DNA of 64,000 nt, from assembly GCA_041667115.1 (NCBI GenBank), contig JBAYFO010000011.1, positions 1-64,000 on the forward strand, in the 5' to 3' direction. Position numbers and translations under genes: made by a program. This document shows, piece after piece, positions 1 to 6,972 of the stretch. The notes under the pieces are model-generated. The model did not search any database, was not told where the DNA came from, and worked only from the letters and a program-made list of their open reading frames with translations. Within the stretch, counting starts at the first letter, position 1, and the number at the start of each line of letters is the position of its first letter. The stretch is from UBA1563 sp041667115 (GTDB lineage: Bacteria > Bacteroidota > Ignavibacteria > Ignavibacteriales > Ignavibacteriaceae).

Positions 1-1578
1 AACAGCGTTAACCTTGAGATAAATGAAGGAGTGCGGTTTCCTTTTGTGAATGATCTTTCCGTAAAATTTGTTCAGCAATTTGGAAAGTACAACGGCTACT
101 GGTTCCCTAATTACATTGAAACAAAATCGGGATTTGAGTTTAGTTTTCAAGGACTGCTCGCCTTAGATAAAATGCAATGGGAAGAAGTTAGCTGTATTAC
201 CGGATACAAAATTAACGTTTCTATTCCGGACTCAATAGAGCATGCGGTGAATTCCAAGTACGGCGGTTTTACTGCGGACACTTCGGGCAAAGGGGCAAAG
301 CCGTATGAACTATCCAGGGAGGAAATTAAAGCGCTGCAACCCATTCCCTTAACTAAAAGTGAAACTGAAGCTTATGCAACTTTGGACAGCACCAAAACTT
401 TGGAGAAGATTATCAAAATAAAAGGAGCACTTTCTTCACTCATTCCGGATGATGACAAGGATACCTCAACAAGTGTTTTTTCATCTGTGTCCGGATTTAT
501 ATTTAAGCATATCACTTTAGGGAATAACCGCGTTACGGGAATACTTCTGGGACCGAAAATCAATACATCTTTTTTTCAAAAAATTCTTTCTATCAATCTT
601 TCCGGCGGTTATACTTTCCGAAGGAAAAAAGTTGAAGGGGAATTGTCGCTTCGCTTTGAGCCAAAAGATTTATACATCAGTGCATTTGAAGTTAATGTTT
701 TTAATAAATCAAAACCGTGGGATGAATATACTCCTTACCCGGATATTCTAAACGGAATAGCAGTAACTCTCGGTTTCAACGATCATTTTAATTATTATTT
801 AACGCAAGGAATAAGTCTTGGGATGACGCGAAATTTCAGTAAAGGTTTTTCAGCTAAGATCAATTTTGTTTCTGAAAAAGAAAGTTCTTTGCCTGCGATG
901 AAGTATCAAAGTATTTTTAAAGCGAACAGGACTCCGGAAGTAAATCCGAAAGTAGTTGAAGGGAACGACAGGAAAGTTTCGTTAGAAGTTCTTCTGGGAA
1001 AAGACCCGATGGAAATTCAATTTATACCGGAGAGTGGAATCCGTGCGAAGGTAGATTTTTCTAATCCGGGATTTGCGAGTGATTTCAACTATAAAAGATT
1101 CAGGGTTACAGGCTTGTTTAAAACAAAAACCATTTACAAGGAATTGTTTATTGCTCCATATTTAGAAATGATTGTTGACGCAGGAATGGTAACCGGAAAA
1201 TATGGACCGCAGCATTTATTTAACCCGAATACAGCATTGGGGTTCTTTTCTCCGCCGGGAGCATTTAAAGGATTGAAGCCCTATTACTATACCGGGAGTG
1301 AAATGACGGCTTTACACCTTGAACATAACTGGCGTTCAATTCCATTTCAGGCGCTTGGGTTGGATTTTATTTCCAATCTGTATCTCGATTTTATTACCGG
1401 CGGCAGTGTGTTAAAAACTTGGAACCGTTCCGGCTATTTGCCCGGGAGTTCAATGAACAAACCGTATTGGGAAATGTACGCGGGGATATCAAGAATATTC
1501 GGACTTCTTAGAATTGATGTGAGTTATAATGCCTTTAAGAATATTTCTGTTACTTCTGCCATTGGTGTTGTGTTATAA
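1..1578 (+). CDS. Outer-membrane beta-barrel protein, DUF5686-like, 5' end cut off by the window
   Basis: The frame is open from the first base, so the true start and N-terminus lie to the left; 525 residues are visible. The visible part is rich in alternating aromatic/polar strands, for example TLGNNRVTGILLGPKIN and LNLSGGYTFRRKKVEGELS-like stretches, and YYYTGSEMTALHLEHNW near the end. That is how the barrel half of DUF5686/carboxypeptidase-regulatory-like outer-membrane proteins of Bacteroidota looks. Such proteins usually carry an N-terminal regulatory-like domain, which would be outside the window. The function of the family is unknown to me beyond outer-membrane location. The family call rests on pattern recognition only; any other large outer-membrane barrel is the alternative. 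Confidence 0.6.
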   Translation, partial: NSVNLEINEGVRFPFVNDLSVKFVQQFGKYNGYWFPNYIETKSGFEFSFQGLLALDKMQWEEVSCITGYKINVSIPDSIEHAVNSKYGGFTADTSGKGAKPYELSREEIKALQPIPLTKSETEAYATLDSTKTLEKIIKIKGALSSLIPDDDKDTSTSVFSSVSGFIFKHITLGNNRVTGILLGPKINTSFFQKILSINLSGGYTFRRKKVEGELSLRFEPKDLYISAFEVNVFNKSKPWDEYTPYPDILNGIAVTLGFNDHFNYYLTQGISLGMTRNFSKGFSAKINFVSEKESSLPAMKYQSIFKANRTPEVNPKVVEGNDRKVSLEVLLGKDPMEIQFIPESGIRAKVDFSNPGFASDFNYKRFRVTGLFKTKTIYKELFIAPYLEMIVDAGMVTGKYGPQHLFNPNTALGFFSPPGAFKGLKPYYYTGSEMTALHLEHNWRSIPFQALGLDFISNLYLDFITGGSVLKTWNRSGYLPGSSMNKPYWEMYAGISRIFGLLRIDVSYNAFKNISVTSAIGVVL

Positions 1579-1580
1579 CT

Positions 1581-1599
1581 ATTTCTACAATGTAGAAAT
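1581..1599 (+). terminator. Short palindrome right after the barrel gene
   Basis: ATTTCTAC and GTAGAAAT form a perfect 8-bp stem around the 3-base loop AAT, starting three bases after the stop codon. It is followed by TTTTATC rather than a strong T run. It could act as a weak terminator or be a member of the 3-base-loop palindromes seen again at 5651-5799. Confidence 0.35.
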
Positions 1600-2027
1600 T
1601 TTATCATAAATCGCAAAGCGCAGTTATATTTGCTGCATGGTTAAAAAAATTATATCCGATTGCACCAGGACCTCCAAGGTTTTAAAAACCCCGGACGTCT
1701 ACAATGAAACCTATCTACTAGATGTTGTTTTGTTTTTATAAAATATTATTTTAATTTTGCTCTCAACAACCGCAGTCAAAAAGAAATTTTAACCGCGGGG
1801 TTAAAAAACAAATGGTTTTCAGATAAACATTACCGAGGTTTTGTTTGATGTCCATACACCTAAAAATTACAAACTGTAATAACAAGTTCATTAAGCTAAA
1901 GAACTAATTGCAGAAGCCGATACATCCTCGAAAGTACACATTCAGCCAGGGGCAGTTAGTTCTAAACCCAAACCAAGTAAATCACAACAAATTATTCAAA
2001 ATACCTGAAGTTGCGATAAAGCATTTC

Positions 2028-2128
2028 CTTCGTGAAACCATGGCAAGCCTTGGCATGCTTTGAGTTTTCGGAGCTTGCCCCGCTCTTTTGCGGAGCGTGA
2101 CTTTGTGTAACAAAATTCTTTCACGAAG
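2028..2128. repeat. Inverted repeat CTTCGTGAAA/TTTCACGAAG enclosing about 80 bp
   Basis: CTTCGTGAAA at 2028-2037 is the exact reverse complement of TTTCACGAAG at 2119-2128. Between them lie smaller imperfect stems, such as CCGC/GCGG around TCTTTT. Downstream to about 2160 are further degenerate GAAGGCGCACGAAG motifs. It could be a small mobile miniature element or a decayed intergenic repeat; no flanking target duplication was recognised. Confidence 0.45.
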
Positions 2129-2224
2129 CGCCGCGAAGATTTTAACGAAGGCGCACGAAGAGTAGTTCTTTAATAGATTGTAAAAAGGGAAAAAACTCTT
2201 TTCCGTCTAAGTTTTGAAGAAAGG

Positions 2225-2392
2225 AAACTAAGTTTGACTCCTTGCTATCTTAGTTCGGAAGGAGCAAAACTAAGTTTGACTCCTTGCTATCTTAGTTGGG
2301 GAGGAACAAAACTAACATTTGCTCCTTGCTATCTTAGTTCGGAAGGAACAAAACTAAGTTTAACTCCTTGCTATCTTAGTTTGCAATGAATC
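2225..2392. repeat. Four tandem copies of a 42-bp hairpin unit
   Basis: Units begin at 2225, 2267, 2309 and 2351, exactly 42 bp apart. Each unit opens with AACTAAG and carries CTTAGTT about 16 bp further on, so each can fold as a 7-bp stem (the third copy has AACTAAC, losing the innermost pair). The loop contains the invariant CTCCTTGCTAT. The spacer CGGAAGGARCA varies slightly, and the last 11 bases of the fourth copy have diverged. The array ends 108 bp before the start of the small broken gene at 2501. Confidence 0.85.
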
Positions 2393-2500
2393 GAAATGAG
2401 ACTAAAATGAGCAAAACCTTGATTATGACGTAAAAACAAGGCATTTTAACAAAATAGATGCCTTTTATCAATAATCTACAACAAATTAAAAAGGTGAAAT

Positions 2501-2869
2501 ATGTCATTTAGAGAAAAAGCAAAATCACCGGTAGTAGAAAAAGCCGAAAATCGGCGTAATGGAATGGTGGTGATAGATAAGAAAGAGGAATCACCGGTAA
2601 ATTACGGTAATTCCAAAGTTCCGCTTACGGTTGCAGAAATGACTGCCCAAATTAACCTTGTGGAAGCCAAAAGAGCGGATTACAATATGGCATTAAAAGC
2701 TGCTGATGAGAAAAGCAACGATTAAGAAGAGAAACTTGCTGAGATGACTAAAACGGTGTTGTCCGGGTCTATCAGTCATTTTGGAGATGACTCCGACGAG
2801 TATGAACAGCTTGGCGGCATACGAAAGTCCGACCGGAAGAAACCGGTAAGGAAACCGAAAACAAAATAA
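2501..2869 (+). pseudogene. Small charged protein gene interrupted by an in-frame TAA
   Basis: An ATG with a nearby AAAGGTG site opens a 74-codon frame that stops at TAA 2723-2725. The same frame then continues without another stop for 47 codons to TAA 2867-2869. The continuation looks coding: it is highly charged and ends in a basic tail, RKSDRKKPVRKPKTK, preceded by SDEYEQLGG. The full product would be about 121 residues, soluble, with a helical middle (MTAQINLVEAKRADYNMAL). I read it as an ancestral gene with one nonsense mutation in an AAAGCAACGATTAAG context. Readthrough or a sequencing error cannot be excluded. The family is not recognised. Confidence 0.55.
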
Positions 2870-2891
2870 TACAACCTCCTATAAGGTTAAT

Positions 2892-2941
2892 CCCCCGAAA
2901 AAGGATGATAGGCAATCCCGCTTGTCTATCATTCTTGGGGG
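2892..2941 (+). terminator. Long imperfect hairpin after the broken small gene
   Basis: ATGATAGGCAA (2905-2915) pairs with TTGTCTATCAT (2922-2932) with one G-T pair, and the outer CCCCC (2892-2896) pairs with GGGGG (2937-2941) across an internal bulge. It lies 23 bp after the last stop of the small gene and separates it from the next gene. No T tract follows, so terminator function is only inferred. Confidence 0.4.
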
Positions 2942-3062
2942 AGGAAAAAGAAAGTGGAAGAAATGAAACCATACTAAACGAACTGCCATAATTACCATAT
3001 GGTATTTTGGAGTCGAGTTAATGTTTTACAACAAAAAAAATTATTCTAACAAGGTGAGTATT

Positions 3063-3755
3063 ATGAACAGATTTGACAAAGTAACTTTTAACGATACAAA
3101 AGATAAAGAATATTGCTTAGCATGTTCTGATTGCACTGGTCAAACAAATCATAAAGTTTTAACCTCCATAGAGACTGTGAGTGACGATCATGAGGGAATT
3201 CAATATTGGGAAATGTTTGAAATAGTCCAATGTCAAGGTTGCAAAACAATTAGTTTCAGACAAAACAATCAATGCTCTGAAGATTATGTCTTTGATAGAG
3301 AAGGTGAGATGGAATTAGAAAATCATGTTCAATTATTCCCAGGTCGTGTTGCTGGGCGACATAAATTAAAAAATTGTGGGTATCTCGATGATCCGATTGA
3401 GAAAATTTATGATGAAACACATTCTGCTTTGTGTAATAATCTATCAATTTTGACAGGTATTGGGATTAGAGCCTTGATTGAAGTTGTTTGCAAAGATAAG
3501 AAGGCCAAAGGTAGAGATCTTGAAAAAAAAATAGACGATCTCGTAAAGAATGGAATATTGACAAATGATGGTGCCGATATTTTACATTCCCTCCGCATTA
3601 TGGGCAATAAAGCTGCTCATGAAGTTGCACCAGCATCACAAGAAGTATTGGATATTGCATTCGATGTTGTAGAACATCTTCTTGAAGGGGTTTACCTTTT
3701 ACCATTAAAAGCAAAGAAACTCCCGAAACGTAATATCGTTTCCCCAAAGATATAA
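3063..3755 (+). CDS. DUF4145-type protein with an N-terminal zinc-ribbon-like cysteine cluster
   Basis: A 230-residue protein if the ATG at 3063 is used. This start follows AAGGTG at good spacing; an in-frame ATG at 3021 would add 14 residues with no site. Cysteines 18, 21, 24 and then 57 and 60 (CLACSDC and CQGC) look like a small metal ribbon. The second half (LTGIGIRALIEVVCKDK ... LRIMGNKAAHE) matches the helical DUF4145 domain. That domain is found alone and fused to restriction enzyme subunits, and is related to HEPN-like helical bundles. The gene stands alone between two hairpin-rich gaps in an accessory stretch. A defence or nucleic-acid role is plausible but not shown by the sequence. 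Confidence 0.7.
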   Translation: MNRFDKVTFNDTKDKEYCLACSDCTGQTNHKVLTSIETVSDDHEGIQYWEMFEIVQCQGCKTISFRQNNQCSEDYVFDREGEMELENHVQLFPGRVAGRHKLKNCGYLDDPIEKIYDETHSALCNNLSILTGIGIRALIEVVCKDKKAKGRDLEKKIDDLVKNGILTNDGADILHSLRIMGNKAAHEVAPASQEVLDIAFDVVEHLLEGVYLLPLKAKKLPKRNIVSPKI

Positions 3756-3885
3756 GTGTTACGTAACACAGGTTCAAGTGGAACAATCTTATCGTTCTTG
3801 GAACTTGCAGTTAAAGTTGAGTTAGTTTTTTCGGTATTTATGTAACTGAGTCAGATAATCTATAAGTCAAATTGATAGTGAGTAA

Positions 3886-4599
3886 ATGAAAAAATATATA
3901 AATGTGAAGGTTAAAAGTTATAGTAATCTTTTAGCTAAAAACAAAGATGCTTTTATTTTAGCACTTCAATTAACAAGGCTTTCGAATGCTATAAGGAGCC
4001 AAATGAGGATTTGGCGAAAAATTATTATTGAATCAGAAAATGAAGATGACATAATTAAGTTTAAAAATCGATTTGATATAACTTTATTACTTGCTTCTAT
4101 TCTATATGAGTCAATAAAAACTTATAAAAAAGATATTGAAATTAAAATACTTCCATGTTTAGTTCATGAGACGAATAGACAGAAATATTTCTTATATAAA
4201 GAGAGATTCGATTTAAAAGAATTTGAAAACAACGAATTTCTTAGATTGCTTAAAACTCTTCGAGATAAAATTGTTTTCCACTTTGATAAGGGTATTATAA
4301 CCAGAACCATAGATAAAATTGATTTTGATGAAGAGGAACATTTAATAGCTTTTGGTACTTCTATACAAATTAAAGATATGTTTTTTTCTATTACTGATGA
4401 TATTGTATTGAATTATTTAATGGATGAATTTTCTTCATTTTTTATAAATAATAAAGTATCTGCTTTCTACAATAAAATTGAAAATCAAATCACTGATGAA
4501 TCTTTAAAGTTAGCTGAATATTTTGACCTCTTAATAGGTGATTTATTAACGGATAATCTTTTTTGGACTGAAGAAGAATTAAGTGAAACAAATATTTAA
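3886..4599 (+). CDS. Hypothetical helical protein, first gene of the cassette-like stretch
   Basis: A 237-residue, lysine/isoleucine-rich, mostly helical protein with no signal peptide or clear membrane segment. I do not recognise it. Residues 120-133 contain LLKTLRDKIVFHFD, in which R126 and H132 are spaced R-x5-H. That spacing is compatible with the HEPN RNase motif (Rx4-6H), but one such motif is weak evidence. Codon use is much more AT-rich than in the housekeeping genes, suggesting recent acquisition. The stop lies just 1 bp before the 66-bp attC-like element at 4601, as expected for the last gene of an integron cassette. The start is chosen as the first ATG; no strong ribosome site is visible. 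Confidence 0.6.
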   Translation: MKKYINVKVKSYSNLLAKNKDAFILALQLTRLSNAIRSQMRIWRKIIIESENEDDIIKFKNRFDITLLLASILYESIKTYKKDIEIKILPCLVHETNRQKYFLYKERFDLKEFENNEFLRLLKTLRDKIVFHFDKGIITRTIDKIDFDEEEHLIAFGTSIQIKDMFFSITDDIVLNYLMDEFSSFFINNKVSAFYNKIENQITDESLKLAEYFDLLIGDLLTDNLFWTEEELSETNI

Positions 4600-4600
4600 G

Positions 4601-4666
4601 TAATTAATACAGCAGTGTTGGAGTTTAACAACCTGTCACGCAAGGCGTGATGACACGCTGTTAGAT
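4601..4666 (+). repeat. attC-like element, copy A
   Basis: A 66-bp unit from TAATTAATAC to GTTAGAT, nearly identical to copy B at 5831. It contains GTTTAAC (4623-4629, fits RYYYAAC) and GTTAGAT (4660-4666, fits GTTRRRY). Between them a stem TGT-CACGC/GCGTG-ACA closes an AAG loop, with three unpaired bases on the 3' side. This is the layout of an integron recombination site: outer R boxes, short unpaired spacer, bulged L stem. An additional outer pairing ACAGC/GCTGT is possible. Confidence 0.6.
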
Positions 4667-4690
4667 GGTTTAAATTTAGGAGACAAAAAA

Positions 4691-5572
4691 ATGGAAAAGT
4701 TAAATAAGTTATTTTGGCTTTGCTTGTTCATTTCATCCTCTTATTTATATTCTTCGCCACTTGCTGATTCATCTTATTTCCCAATGTCAATTGGAAATGA
4801 ATGGGGATTTCATTCAGATTTTGACCCTCATTCAGAAATAATTGTTGACACATTGCGAAAGAATGGAGTTTTATATTATGGGTTTACCCGGTCCGTGACG
4901 GAACCAGAATATTGGCTTCGTGAATATGGTAACAGAGTTTATTACCTTAATTTAACAGATAGCACAGAATTTATCTTATTTGACTTTACAATCAATATTG
5001 GTGATAGTATAGAATTACCTTCGGGTTATGAGTGTTCATTTGGACGTAAAATATTTCTTGTAAGTAAAAGCGACACAATTATTACTCCCGCCGGTACATT
5101 TTATAACTGTTATCATTTTGAACATAGAATAAATTGTATGGATGCCGGTATATACGACACCTGGTTTGCAAAAGGTATTGGAAAAGTGAAATATGTCGCA
5201 GATTATATTGTTGGTATAAAAGATTTTCTTCTTAACACATATTCAATTCTAACATCTATAGACGAAAATTATGACAATAAAATAAATAACTCATATAAGT
5301 TGTTTCAGAACTATCCAAATCCCTTTAATCCAACAACAAATATTTCCTTTAGTCTTCCATCAAAGTCATTTGTTTCACTTAAAATATTTGATGCGTTGGG
5401 AAGAGAAGTTGCAAACTTGGTTAACGAAGAAAAACAACCGGGAAGTTATGAAGTAGAATTTGAAGCGGACCACCTTAGGCAGAGCGGTCAGCAGTTGGCA
5501 AGCGGAATATATTTTTATCAACTAAGAGCCGGTAAATTTATGCAAACAAAAAAGATGTTGTTGTTGAGATGA
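4691..5572 (+). CDS. Secreted protein with type IX sorting domain
   Basis: A 293-residue protein with an N-terminal signal peptide (LFWLCLFISSSYLYSS) and a C-terminal Por-secretion/type IX sorting domain from about residue 202. That domain shows YPNPFNPTT, then LKIFDALGREVANLVNEE, and ends in the usual YFYQLRAGKF ... KKMLLLR. The middle 180 residues are beta-rich (PMSIGNEWGFHSD, GTFYNCYHFEH) and not assigned to a family. The product should be exported through the Sec pathway and then released or anchored at the surface by the type IX system. A clear AGGAGA site sits 8 bp before the ATG. The gene lies between attC-like copies A and B, which is an unusual cargo for a cassette. Confidence 0.8.
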   Translation: MEKLNKLFWLCLFISSSYLYSSPLADSSYFPMSIGNEWGFHSDFDPHSEIIVDTLRKNGVLYYGFTRSVTEPEYWLREYGNRVYYLNLTDSTEFILFDFTINIGDSIELPSGYECSFGRKIFLVSKSDTIITPAGTFYNCYHFEHRINCMDAGIYDTWFAKGIGKVKYVADYIVGIKDFLLNTYSILTSIDENYDNKINNSYKLFQNYPNPFNPTTNISFSLPSKSFVSLKIFDALGREVANLVNEEKQPGSYEVEFEADHLRQSGQQLASGIYFYQLRAGKFMQTKKMLLLR

Positions 5573-5580
5573 AGAGTTTA

Positions 5581-5799
5581 TAAATCCCCGCCAGAGGCGG
5601 GCGGACTCTACGAGGATTTAAGATTGCATGGGAAGTTTTTTTACAATAATATGACCTCTCCGAGGTCATAAAAAACCGTGGAGTTAATACGGAAGAAGAA
5701 AACAAGACAGCAAGACTTATGGAATAAACACAAAAACATCGTAGATGTTTAATAATTGTAGAAAAATGTACCCAAGAAAGATGATCCTCGTAGAGGATC
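5581..5799. repeat. Cluster of four short palindromes with 3-base loops
   Basis: The gap after the secreted protein (5573-5909) holds four perfect short hairpins. These are CCCGCC-AGA-GGCGGG (5587-5601, itself framed by TAAATCC/GGATTTA at 5581-5620), ATGACCTC-TCC-GAGGTCAT (5651-5669), AAACATC-GTA-GATGTTT (5734-5750) and GATCCTC-GTA-GAGGATC (5783-5799). Loop size is constant at three bases while stem sequences differ. No gene is credible in this gap; the last part holds attC-like copy B. Confidence 0.75.
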
Positions 5800-5830
5800 A
5801 ATAAAATTAACTGAAATGGAAATCTTTAAA

Positions 5831-5896
5831 TAATTAATACGGCAGTGTTGGGTTTTAACAACCTGTCACGCAAGGCGTGATGACACGCCGTTAGGT
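5831..5896 (+). repeat. attC-like element, copy B
   Basis: The same 66-bp layout as copy A with a few substitutions. GTTAGGT (5890-5896) is a perfect GTTRRRY box, while the partner box reads TTTTAAC (5853-5859). The outer pair is ACGGC/GCCGT where copy A has ACAGC/GCTGT, a compensatory change. The inner bulged stem around the AAG loop is identical to copy A. Confidence 0.6.
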
Positions 5897-5909
5897 AGCA
5901 GAATAAATT

Positions 5910-6197
5910 ATGAGTTATTATTTTATAGCAAATATAAAAATTAACAATCGGCTTGAATATCAAAAATATGTCGATAAAGTTGACGAAGTATTTTCAAAAT
6001 ATAATGGTAAATATTTAGCAGTTGATGATAACCCTAAAAATTTGGAAGGAAATTGGGATTATTCAAGAGTCGTAATAATAGAGTTTAAAACTGAATCTGA
6101 TTTTAATCGATGGTATAATTCAAAAGAATATCAAGAAATCTTAAAGTACAGAATTAATTCTTCAAAAAGTGACACGATATTGGTTAAAGGTAAGTAA
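5910..6197 (+). CDS. DUF1330-like small protein in a cassette-sized unit
   Basis: A 95-residue protein resembling DUF1330 dimeric alpha/beta-barrel (ferredoxin-like) proteins. It has an N-terminal strand YYFIANIKI, a tyrosine-rich helix (YQKYVDKVDEVFSKY), a central YLAVDDNP...LEG turn, a strand RVVIIEFKTE, and the W-x-S-x-E-Y-x-x-I segment (WYNSKEYQEILKYR) typical of the family. The biochemical role of the family is undefined. The gene starts 14 bp after attC-like copy B and stops 5 bp before copy C, so unit and gene match the size of an integron cassette. No strong ribosome site is seen. Confidence 0.75.
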   Translation: MSYYFIANIKINNRLEYQKYVDKVDEVFSKYNGKYLAVDDNPKNLEGNWDYSRVVIIEFKTESDFNRWYNSKEYQEILKYRINSSKSDTILVKGK

Positions 6198-6202
6198 TTA
6201 AA

Positions 6203-6268
6203 TAATTAAAACAGTAGTGTTGGGTTTTAACAACCTGTAACGCAAGGTGTTAGAACACACCTTTAGGT
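6203..6268 (+). repeat. attC-like element, copy C (diverged)
   Basis: Again 66 bp, opening with TAATTAAAAC. TTTTAAC is conserved at 6225-6231, but the right box reads TTTAGGT (6262-6268), so the first G of GTTRRRY is lost and recombination would probably be impaired. The inner stem is preserved by paired changes: AACGC/GTGTT in place of CACGC/GCGTG, with the AAG loop and a three-base bulge (AGA) kept. Confidence 0.5.
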
Positions 6269-6308
6269 GCTCGAACATTGAATTCAACTTATAGAAAATG
6301 GACATATA

Positions 6309-6959
6309 ATGCTAAAGATTGAAACTATGACTATAGGTCCTTTATTGGGGGCAGTTCCAATCATTATTTGTTTTCTCGCCGGGTGGTGGATCAGCATTCC
6401 CTTTGTTCCTGAATCGAAGATATTTCTCTTTGCTCTTGCCGGATTTTTTGTTGGAGTAGTTATCGATATTCTCTTTCTAAGAGCGTGGATTAAAACTGTT
6501 TATTCGATGAGACCAATTGTTTGGATGATGATTTATCTTTTCTATTCAGTTGGAATGTTCGGCTTCTTTATGGGAATCCCGGTTTTCAATCTGGGGCTTG
6601 CTTTTCCGGCTGGCTTATTCATCGGCGGATGGCTGGTCCATAATGGCGCGGATGCTGCTCAGATGAAAAAAGCAGCACGATATTCAGCTCATTTCACAAC
6701 AACTATTCTCGCCTTTATTTGCTCCGCGTCAGCCACAATTGCTCTGGTCAGTTTCTCTACGGCTTCTGATTTACAAGGAATGTTCGGTCTACATTTTACA
6801 CTGTTGATGATCTATGGAATCATCTTGGGTGGAGGCACCGTCATCATTATTCTTCAATGGTGGCTCACCGTCTGGACCGTAGAGAAAGCCTATAGATATT
6901 TTATGGAACGCGTAAGTTCATCAAATTGTAACGCAACGATCAGTAACACACCATTCTAA
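6309..6959 (+). CDS. Polytopic membrane protein of unknown function
   Basis: A 216-residue protein with about six hydrophobic segments, for example GAVPIIICFLAGWWISI, FLFALAGFFVGVVIDILFL, WMMIYLFYSVGMFGFF and LLMIYGIILGGGTVIIIL. It has no signal cleavage site, no charged catalytic motifs and no family I can name. Cytoplasmic loops include RAWIKTVYSMRP and DAAQMKKAARYSAHF. It begins 41 bp after attC-like copy C and stops 14 bp before the thioredoxin-like gene, which may be co-transcribed. It may be the last remnant of the cassette stretch or the first resident gene. Base composition is closer to the housekeeping genes. Confidence 0.7.
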   Translation: MLKIETMTIGPLLGAVPIIICFLAGWWISIPFVPESKIFLFALAGFFVGVVIDILFLRAWIKTVYSMRPIVWMMIYLFYSVGMFGFFMGIPVFNLGLAFPAGLFIGGWLVHNGADAAQMKKAARYSAHFTTTILAFICSASATIALVSFSTASDLQGMFGLHFTLLMIYGIILGGGTVIIILQWWLTVWTVEKAYRYFMERVSSSNCNATISNTPF

Positions 6960-6972
6960 ATTTAGGAGAGAT

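Larger units (their letters stand above)
1579..2500. other. Gene-free gap with decayed repeats
   Basis: No credible gene is seen here. The longest notable frame is a 34-codon ATG frame at 1637-1741 that resembles nothing I know. Positions 1661-1700 hold a degraded inverted repeat (CCTCCAAGG / CCCCGGACG) reminiscent of the CCTCCG-type terminators found later at 39285 and 39941. The right half holds a 10-bp inverted repeat pair (2028-2128) and a four-copy tandem repeat (2225-2392), both listed separately. The stretch looks like an accumulation site for small repeats and relics. Confidence 0.6.
4601..6268 (+). mobile_element. Possible integron cassette cluster lacking an integrase (CALIN-like)
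   Basis: Three 66-bp attC-like elements, all in the same orientation, divide this stretch into units of 1230 bp and 372 bp measured between right-hand boxes. Each unit holds one plus-strand gene starting 14-25 bp after the preceding box. The 372-bp unit with a 95-residue protein has typical gene-cassette proportions. A third gene (3886) ends at the first element and a fourth (6309) begins 41 bp after the last. No integrase gene, attI site or cassette promoter is recognisable in the window, so activity would need an integrase elsewhere. Confidence 0.5.
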
